Shown here in pieces: positions 57,594 to 64,000 of a stretch of 64,000 nt of DNA. The position numbers were made by a program, and so were the translations under genes. Position 1 is the first letter of the stretch, and each line of letters starts with the position of its first letter. The notes under the pieces are model-generated. The model had not been told where the DNA came from. It did no database searches and worked only from the letters and a program-made list of their open reading frames with translations. Source of the DNA: Blasia pusilla (Eukaryota; Marchantiophyta; Marchantiopsida; Blasiales); contig CM114271.1 of assembly GCA_050084515.1 (NCBI GenBank), positions 12,958,001 through 13,022,000 on the forward strand, given 5' to 3'.

Positions 57594-57929
57594 TTGGATG
57601 TGACTGCAGGGCGCACCATCTTGAGAGTGCGTGAGGTTTTGCCATCAGGTTTTCTCTTATTGGAGGGATGCGATGGTATGGTTTGGAAGGACCATGTGCG
57701 TAACTTTGCGCCGTGTCACCTTCCGAACATTGACGATATAGTTGATCGGAGCTTAGCACTAGTTCCTACATGCTTGCGATGTATATTGTGCGGTTCCGCC
57801 CATGGTGCAGCCACTATGCTAGTCTATGATGGATGTTTGAGAGGATGCCATATGGCATGCTTGACGCCACCTCTCACTAGGGTTCCTCAGGGACAACGGA
57901 TGTGTCCCAAATGTACATTGGGTAGGTAG
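57594..57929 (+). pseudogene. Gypsy integrase tail with C-terminal PHD-type zinc finger
   Basis: Begins GRTILRVREVLPSGFLLLEG and DHVRNFAPCHLPNID, the SH3-like integrase tail of this Gypsy group. Then comes a PHD finger: CILC, YDGCLRGCHMACLTPPLTRV, PQGQRMCPKC, ending at the stop at 57929. PHD fingers typically read 'C.dGC..gyH..CL.PPL..vP.g.W.CP.C'; here the first Cys of the second pair is Tyr, so one zinc ligand is missing. A histone-reading finger at the integrase end would be suited to guiding insertion to chromatin, as chromodomains do in other Gypsy groups (inference). Confidence 0.8.
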
Positions 57930-58204
57930 TTCTACATTCTGACGTGTGTCTATGACATGGATGACAAGAAAGTGACTAACGATGGGGCCACATGAGTACC
58001 CGGCCTTCTTGCTCTTAGTGTCCGAGAAATGTATGTCATGGTAGATAGGGATACATGGCTATCTGGAATTAGAGGGACCTAACCACCAGCTAAGGGGGCA
58101 ATTGGAGATATTTCGGTACTTCTTGTCTTGTTGTTTGGATCATGCTTGTTTGTGTGTGTATTTGGTGACAGCGATGTGTGTTTTATAGCGATGTGTATGC
58201 GCAC

Positions 58205-58728
58205 GACATCCTAAACCCTAGGCAAAAAACCCTAAACCCTAACCCCTAAGCAATAAACCCTAAATTCTAGGAAAAAAACCTTGAAACCTAACCCCTAAGC
58301 CAAAAACCCTAAAGCCTAAGACAACACCCTTAAACCCTAACTCCTACAAGAAAAACCCTAAATCCTAGGCCAACAACCCTATACCCTAATCCTTAAACAA
58401 AAAATCCTAAATCCTAAGCCAAAAACCCTAAACCCTAACCGCTTAGACAAAAACCCTTGGCCAAAAATCCTTAACCCTAAGCCAAACACCCTAAACCCTA
58501 GAACTTAAGCAATTAACCCTAAACCTTAAACCCTAGGCCAAAAACTCTATACCGTAGCCCCTAGGCCAAAATCCCTAAGCCCTACGCAAAAAGCTATAAA
58601 CCCTAAGCCAAACACCCTTAACCCTAGAACCTTAGCAATAAACCCTAAACCCTACAATGTAAGCCAAAAACCTAAACCCTAAACCCTAGGCCCTAAGCCC
58701 TAAACCCTAAGGCATAAACATGGTTGAC
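58205..58728 (+). repeat. Degenerate telomere-like (CCCTAAA) array, right part
   Basis: Continuation of the array at 48.8-49.05 kb, about 520 bp, again with CCTAAGCCAAAAACCC spacers. It ends about 110 bases before the right terminus of the giant element, so the array is a subterminal part of that element. Confidence 0.9.
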
Positions 58729-58828
58729 AAAGAGGGTAAAACCTAAGTTGTACTCCCATTACTCTATGTCCTACTATGCTAAAAATCATAGTAGAATAGA
58801 ACTGGGTTTTCTAAAACATCACATTTTT

Positions 58829-58840
58829 CGAAATCGGTGT
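58829..58840 (-). repeat. Right terminal inverted repeat of the giant element
   Basis: The complement reads ACACCGATTTCG. It is followed directly by TGAGGA (58841-58846), identical to the 6 bases before the left terminus. Confidence 0.65.
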
Positions 58841-59045
58841 TGAGGATAATGAGTCATGTATTGCGATCGCGAAGAATCTTGCTCATAATGGTCGCACCAA
58901 ACATTTTGATATTCAACACCACTTCTTGAGGAAATGCGTAGAGAAAGAAGAAGTGGAACTCAAATATTATCCAACTAAGAAAATGATCTTGACAAAACCA
59001 TTAGCTAAAGTAAGGTTTATTGCTTATAGAAATATGGGGCTTGCA
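58841..59045 (+). pseudogene. Copia RNase H C-terminal end, continuation of 28.07-28.97 kb
   Basis: Starts with the duplicated TGAGGA, then reads DNESCIAIAKNLAHNGRTKH, FDIQHHFLRKCVEKEEVELK and YYPTKKMILTKPLAK, the conserved last ~70 residues of Copia polyproteins ('DNqSai.laKNp..h.RTKHi...hHFiRe.v..g.v.l.y..t..m.AD.lTKPL'). It has no start codon or upstream Copia sequence of its own, as expected for the right half of a split element. A polypurine tract or 3' LTR after 59045 was not identified. Confidence 0.9.
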
Positions 59046-62000
59046 CGCATGGCATAATGGATGAATTTTTTATTTTTCTAAGACAAAAAAATATCATCTT
59101 ATGATTCAAAAAAAATCGTGAGATGGAAGCTCTAAATTATCTTTTTGATAGATTGCAAAAGATTGTATTTTCATTAACAACCAATTCCCAATCCTATTAT
59201 GGTTAGGAACTTGGAACTAAAAGAAGTGTGTTTAATAAATTTAGGGGGTAGCTTTATTATGGAGTGGGGAATTGTGGGAGTAACTTGTTTTCCATAGGCC
59301 CATGCCATATATAGTTATAAGTTAGTGGGGTTGGTGACTATGAAGGCAATTTTAGGGAGAGGAGGATTTGGCAACACCCCTTTCTTTACTTATGCTTCTT
59401 CATTAGGGATATCAATAGAACGAAGGACTAGAGGAAGTCTAATAAAGATGAATTGCCTTTCCATGTAGGAGTGTTAAAATAAAGAAAGACTTATAAATCC
59501 ATAAGGAATGCATTGTATTTAGGTTCACTCCAATTATACCGGCATAGATTTGAAACCATAAGTCTAGTAACGATCACTTCTTACTCTTAAAGAGAATTCT
59601 TTTCATAAGATGCCTCTTCTTAAGTGTGTTAAAATTAACACACTTGGAATTTTTTTACATTTGGATTAAAAAAAACTCTCCAATGGATAACTTGCCTGTC
59701 CGAACCGTAGAAGTTGTTTCCAATAAACACTTCACTTGGAGATGGAATTTTTGTCATCGCAGATATATGTATGCGGAGCAGGTACACGTATACCGCCGTA
59801 ACCTGGACTTCACACTTCGGGAAAAGTCTATGATTTCCCTCGACGAATCCCAGGTGAGGTCATTGTCACCCCCGATTCCCCGCCTCCACATCGAATTGCG
59901 ACCGTCCAAAAGCATCGTATCCGTTTCCTACACATTTCTTAAATCTGTCCGAACATAGAGTCTTCAAAATGTGTCTTTGTGTCACCAATCGTGTACGAGC
60001 ATATATCTCAACGGATTCAATTTCACGCGATGGGAGATAAGCTAAAATCATATGCTTTGTTGATTTTCAATCAACAAAGCGTATACCGATCACCTTCCCA
60101 ACGTGACCAAACCAGCCGGTCTTTGGCTGTGTCCCCATCATCATGGAAACTGCAAAATCCTCGCCTTCCTGGGAATTGAAAGAGGTCTCAGGAGTGCCAG
60201 GGAGAAATTCTCGACCTTTCATACGTCACTCGGTGAACTCTTCTACCGGGTTTGAAAGAGCTCACTGTGTGTGTGTGAACACATGGACTTTATGTATGCA
60301 GCTAACGTACCCGTTATTCGTTGCTTGTGCATGTATAGGATCATTTGGAAATCAAAAAATCTCTGACTGTCATACTGTGCCATTTCAAAATGACCTCTAA
60401 GCAGAATACTGAAATACACAACTCAAGGTCATGATTCGTCAAGAGCAGCACATGGTCATGCATTTGCACAAACGTCGAACTTGAGCGCAATTTGTCGAGG
60501 GAAACTAAGCGCATCAATGCTACCGACGAGAACCGTACAAAACGTGGTGATGAGGGACACGGCCCGTTATTACCTATTCAAGAACAGATAGGGCAATGCA
60601 TTTTTCATTCCTTTATTATTCCCGAATTTTGTAATCGATAAACCTACATTTTTCTGAGCAGCCCGGCGGGACGCGAGCGGATCAGTTGATGCCTTTCCTC
60701 ACGCTTAAGAATTTGAATGAAAATACCATTTTAACTTACATCGAGGAAACAGATTTCCCCGGGACGTAGGTTTCGAGATAACTCTTTGTTTCCAAGGAAA
60801 GGTAGTACAACGTTTCGTTGTACCACCTTAGCATTGGCAAAAAAGGAGCAAAAAGTTCCCTGTCACGGTAAGCGACGATTTATTCAAAATTATGATTCGG
60901 CCCGTCCCGCAGATCTTATCTAGTACAGCATACGATGTATGTGTGGGATTTCCAAGGTTAGATGCGGGTGGACTTTTAGCAGTCGCCCCTGTGAAAAGGG
61001 CAACCAGTCTTGAAATGAAAAGATGCACCCGGACTTGAGGTTCACATGTGGAACCCATCAATTCACGTATAATTCAAATCATACTTAGCGTCGAAATTGT
61101 TTCTGTGTTCCATTCAACCGACCGGTGGCCTTCATTGCCAAGTGACAAAAAGGCTAGCTCGGGGCCACCATAAGGATTTGCACTCTCTAGCTCGAGGCCT
61201 CCTGCAGTGCCTGGAATTGGCGATCCTAAAGTGCCAGACAGCTTCAAGACACACGAGAACTTAGCTCTGTAGCGACAATTCCTGAATCGCGAAACGTGAA
61301 ACTCTCATGGGCATGGATTCTGATGTGCCGTCCAAAGGCATACGTAACTCGCAAGGGGCGCACCATGAGGAACTTTCTTGGTCGAGCAAGGGATCGTGGC
61401 GGCGGGAATAACTCCCGGCGTACCGGCCGCTGCCGCAACTGTTCACGATCATTCGCTAGATCGCTATATTATTAGGTCTTTCAGGGGGGGGTCCGGAGCT
61501 CCGGGGCGGGCAAGCTAAGCTAGGAGGGGGAGGGGAGATGTGATTTTTGACCAACGAGCTCGGCCTACACAGCAAGTTAAAGGCCAAGTCCTGATTCCTC
61601 GATCGGTAGAGCAGGCGGGGATCCGGCCGGGATGTGAGCATGTCGTGAGGTTTGCAAGATTTTGCGCCGTGATGGATGTAGGAACCGATCATCCATGTCC
61701 TCTGCTAATTTACGACTGGTACGTGGATGTCGAAGAATGCTCTTCTGATCCCTCGCTGCATTCGTGATTCCGTCCATGTGACAAAGAACGTGTTGACTCG
61801 ATAAATATGTACGTCTCTACAGATCTGCAGGGACTTTCGACGGTCGCAATGTCCGGAAGTTATACTGAACAGAAATGCTTTTTCCTCCATCAGGTTCTTT
61901 TCTTCCGCTTCGAAATTCTACACAATTATAGACAGACCATACCATTTCCGTCCTGCATTTTCCCGACTTTCAAACCTGTCCTGTTAGCTCTCAAAATTTG

Positions 62001-63690
62001 ATCATTCTCTTCTTCCCCACCCTTCCTAGCTTCCATCTTCTCCGGTTTTCTTTTCGAATGATGGTTGTAATTATGCCCTGGCCTTAGTCATAGAGACGCT
62101 AGTGGTGCTGCAGGAGAAACTACGCAAGTGAAATGGTGCTATTCGTAGTAGTAGCAGTTACCAAGAATTATTCCAGTACGCATTTCGGTCGACCGTAGGT
62201 CAGACGCGGGACGGAGGAAAACGGAACGTTGATTAACTTGAGGATCCGGATGTCGACGTGATGCACGCGGCGGCACGTACTTATTTTGGCAGAAAGCTCT
62301 CCAGCACCCACGGGCGAGCGTGCACACGCGCGCTCGGCTTTGGGCAATTTGGCCCAAAGCCCCTGCGACGGGTGAAGCCGTGGAACCAAACGTGGTCGGC
62401 CGTTTACCACTTTCTACAGCCCAAAACAGAAGAGGAGACCGCGCAGGCCGTGGAGAGCTTCGCACGCAAGCAATCCCACGACAGTTCGCAGGTTTTGGAT
62501 CACGCAACCGTTAAACGCTTTGAACATTGCAGTCTGAGATGGACCAATTAGTTTGGATCCCAAGGTACGGTATAGTGTAATTGTGTTGCGAGGATGAGCG
62601 AGGGAACCGTATAAGTTTCTGCGGATGCGAGACTCCAAATATTTTCCCCGTCCGTAAAAATAGACCTGGAAAACGAACTGGCCGGGCACTGCTTGGCAAT
62701 ACTTAGATTGCGGCACATGGCCAGTTGGACAACTTGCAATAGGACTCGAATGGCATGATCGGAATTATCATATTCTTATTCCCGATTTCGATCTTTCCCG
62801 ATGACATATAGCCTTCCCGAAACCTTTAAATGGAGTTTAAACAACTCATGCAATGTATGAGTGAATAGTGCATACGCACATTTCAAGGGCACAGGTACTT
62901 TCAGGAAAATAAACAAATTTACTTCATCTATGAAGAAAGAACTCAGCTCTCCAAGTTTCACGAATCAAATATGGAGGTTTTTGAAACAAGAACCCATACT
63001 CTTTTAATAGTATAGATCCGTAACGATCCGCACGTGGATCCGGATCGCTACACATTACACTGTTAGTGTGCGCATGCGCCCTTCCATGACCATGAGGCCA
63101 TATGCGGTTCGTGGCCCAGCCTCGCAGGTCTCGTAGCCCGCAAAAATTATAAATATGATGGCTTACATTCCCAAACTCGAGTGTGGCCGTCATTTCCGAA
63201 TAGGGCCATTTGTACATCACATCCTCTCTATTCGTGATGACGTCAGGCACCTTCAACTAAGATAGCCCGTTGGGCCGAAGGAGGCTCCGGGGAGTTTTTT
63301 CTCGTGAGAACCGGTGCTTTACCGGTCTGTACAAAAGAGAACCGTAAGGAATTTCTTAATTCGGTCTGCTATTTAGATACAAATACAAAGGAGAGTCTGT
63401 GGTTTTTGAGTCCGTAATTTTAAAAAATTCTTCCAGCTAGCTCAACCCCGGTTCTCCCCGACATCGGGCCGCACTCTATTTGATTCTTTTGTCATTATAG
63501 GAGCATATACCCAATTTCGGGTAGTTTTTCGTTTTTTTTGAAAATTTGAAAATTGTTTCTCTTTCATGGCAAACATGGTGAACATAATAATTATTTTGCA
63601 TTTAAGTTTCACTTATTTATTTTTGTATGTTATATAGAGCCAACATGAGCTTTTTAATACCTGGATTTTGAGGTTCTTAAGATACTTTTT
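59046..63690. other. No recognisable genes; two or three short hairpins
   Basis: 59.05-59.6 kb is AT-rich and may contain the unrecognised Copia 3' LTR. 59.6-63.5 kb is of balanced composition like 4.7-9.9 kb, with open stretches under about 125 codons in conflicting frames and no motif. A perfect 12-bp hairpin lies at 60054-60080 (GCTTTGTTGATT, loop TTC), and a GTACAACG/CGTTGTAC hairpin near 60797. Confidence 0.4.
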
Positions 63691-63827
63691 CGAGTTTGGT
63701 TGAATTTTTCATCATCCTTTGCCCCATCCATGTTTCTATGTCCACGTAGAGATCTAGAGAAGCACTCACTCGAAGTCCCTACCTCTCCTATTCATTCCGT
63801 CACGAAGGAGAGTGGTATTATGCCTCC

Positions 63828-63873
63828 TCTCTTGAAGTCTCTTCCAATAATTTTTTTAAGAGACTTCAAGAGA
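63828..63873. repeat. Perfect 16-bp inverted repeat
   Basis: TCTCTTGAAGTCTCTT at 63828-63843 and its exact complement at 63858-63873, with the loop CCAATAATTTTTTT. The surrounding 63740-63910 is full of CTCTACC/GAAGTCTC pieces, so it may be part of a small foldback element cut by the window end. Confidence 0.85.
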
Positions 63874-64000
63874 AGGAAGTCTCTACCCTCTCTTTACCTC
63901 TACTCTTAAATCTAAAGGAATGTAGTTTGTTTTTCCCTATCCTTTCTATGTTTGCATTTTTTTACTCCCCTTTAGAGTTGTTATTACCTTTCTTTGTCTT

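Larger units (their letters stand above)
49053..58204 (+). mobile_element. Ty3/Gypsy retrotransposon with terminal PHD finger, nested in the telomere-like array
   Basis: The array is interrupted cleanly at TGTCACATC... (49053) and resumes after ...GCACGACATC (58204). Between them lie about 2 kb of leader or LTR, gag, protease, RT, RNase H, integrase and a PHD-type zinc finger. A polypurine-like AGGGGGCA stands at about 58093, so a 3' LTR of only about 110 bp can be present, and it does not match the left end. Either both LTRs are truncated or the true ends are elsewhere; I could not find a target duplication. The leader (50100-50220) has GTCACCGTCAATGGTC repeats and a CCGCCGCGCCGGCGG hairpin. 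Many stops, several at expected Gln codons. Confidence 0.85.
28970..58840. mobile_element. Giant ~29.9-kb transposon inserted in a Copia element; superfamily not recognised
   Basis: Seen directly: Copia RNase H stops at 28969 and resumes in the correct frame at 58847 once one copy of the 6-bp TGAGGA is discounted. Both sides carry TGAGGA. The termini are inverted repeats, ACACCAATTTTG on the left and the complement ACACCGATTTCG on the right (10 of 12). Contents: palindromic satellites (29.5-31.0, 38.7-42.3, 43.6-44.6 kb), a minus-strand gene ending in a peptidase-like exon, a plus-strand gene with integrase-like motifs, and telomere-like arrays split by a later Gypsy insertion. Without the Gypsy it would be about 20.7 kb. 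Six-base duplications are produced by several unrelated transposases, so this does not name the family. Which gene moves it is an inference. Confidence 0.75.

Noticed and set aside
48770-58728. A functional telomere or chromosome end
   Set aside because: The CCCTAAA repeats are degenerate, internal, only about 800 bp in total and flanked by transposon sequence on both sides.
62139-62551. Pair of ~100-120-codon open frames on both strands
   Set aside because: Local GC-rich stretch open in several frames at once; no family resemblance, splice or codon evidence.

Overview
The window looks like repeat-rich heterochromatin from a large plant genome. The support for a plant is a Copia primer-binding site of the TGGTATCAGAGC type, degenerate CCCTAAA (plant telomere-type) arrays, CACTA-like and hAT transposon remains, and nonsense codons that often sit where CAG is expected, which fits CHG methylation decay. 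The LINE is not obviously of the L1 or RTE type usual in flowering plants, and the Gypsy polyprotein ends in a PHD finger, a type I associate with bryophytes and green algae. This points, weakly, to a non-flowering land plant. I see no intact single-copy host gene, rRNA, tRNA or CRISPR. Almost every coding region is a broken mobile-element gene.

Layout. 0.06-2.4 kb: internally deleted Helitron (minus strand). 2.4-10 kb: unrecognised sequence. 10-15.3 kb: decayed LINE lying between two related copies of an exon-like repeat. 16.3-19.27 kb: 5' half of a Copia element (LTR end, primer site, gag, protease, integrase). 19.27-24.7 kb: CACTA-type ends, a CACTA-type accessory gene and a BED/DUF659 hAT transposase, all decayed. 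24.8-28.0 kb: microsatellites, a GC-rich palindromic array and a dispersed repeat. 28.07-28.97 kb: Copia reverse transcriptase/RNase H, which stops mid-codon and resumes at 58.85 kb.

The main result is that the interval 28,970-58,840 (29,871 bp) has the structure of one giant insertion in that Copia element. The 6-bp sequence TGAGGA is present on both sides. The ends are inverted (ACACCAATTTTG against ACACCGATTTCG). Removing the interval with one copy of TGAGGA restores the Copia frame. Inside lie a palindrome-rich 207-bp satellite; a decayed multi-exon minus-strand gene whose last exon looks like a Cys-His-Asp peptidase and which carries four tandemly repeated exons; a palindrome-rich ~150-bp satellite; a third palindromic block; a decayed plus-strand gene with integrase/transposase-like motifs (my best candidate for the mobilising enzyme); and telomere-like arrays interrupted by a 9-kb PHD-finger Gypsy element. 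I do not recognise this giant element as a named superfamily.

The right flank, 59.05-64 kb, holds no gene I can support, only short hairpins.
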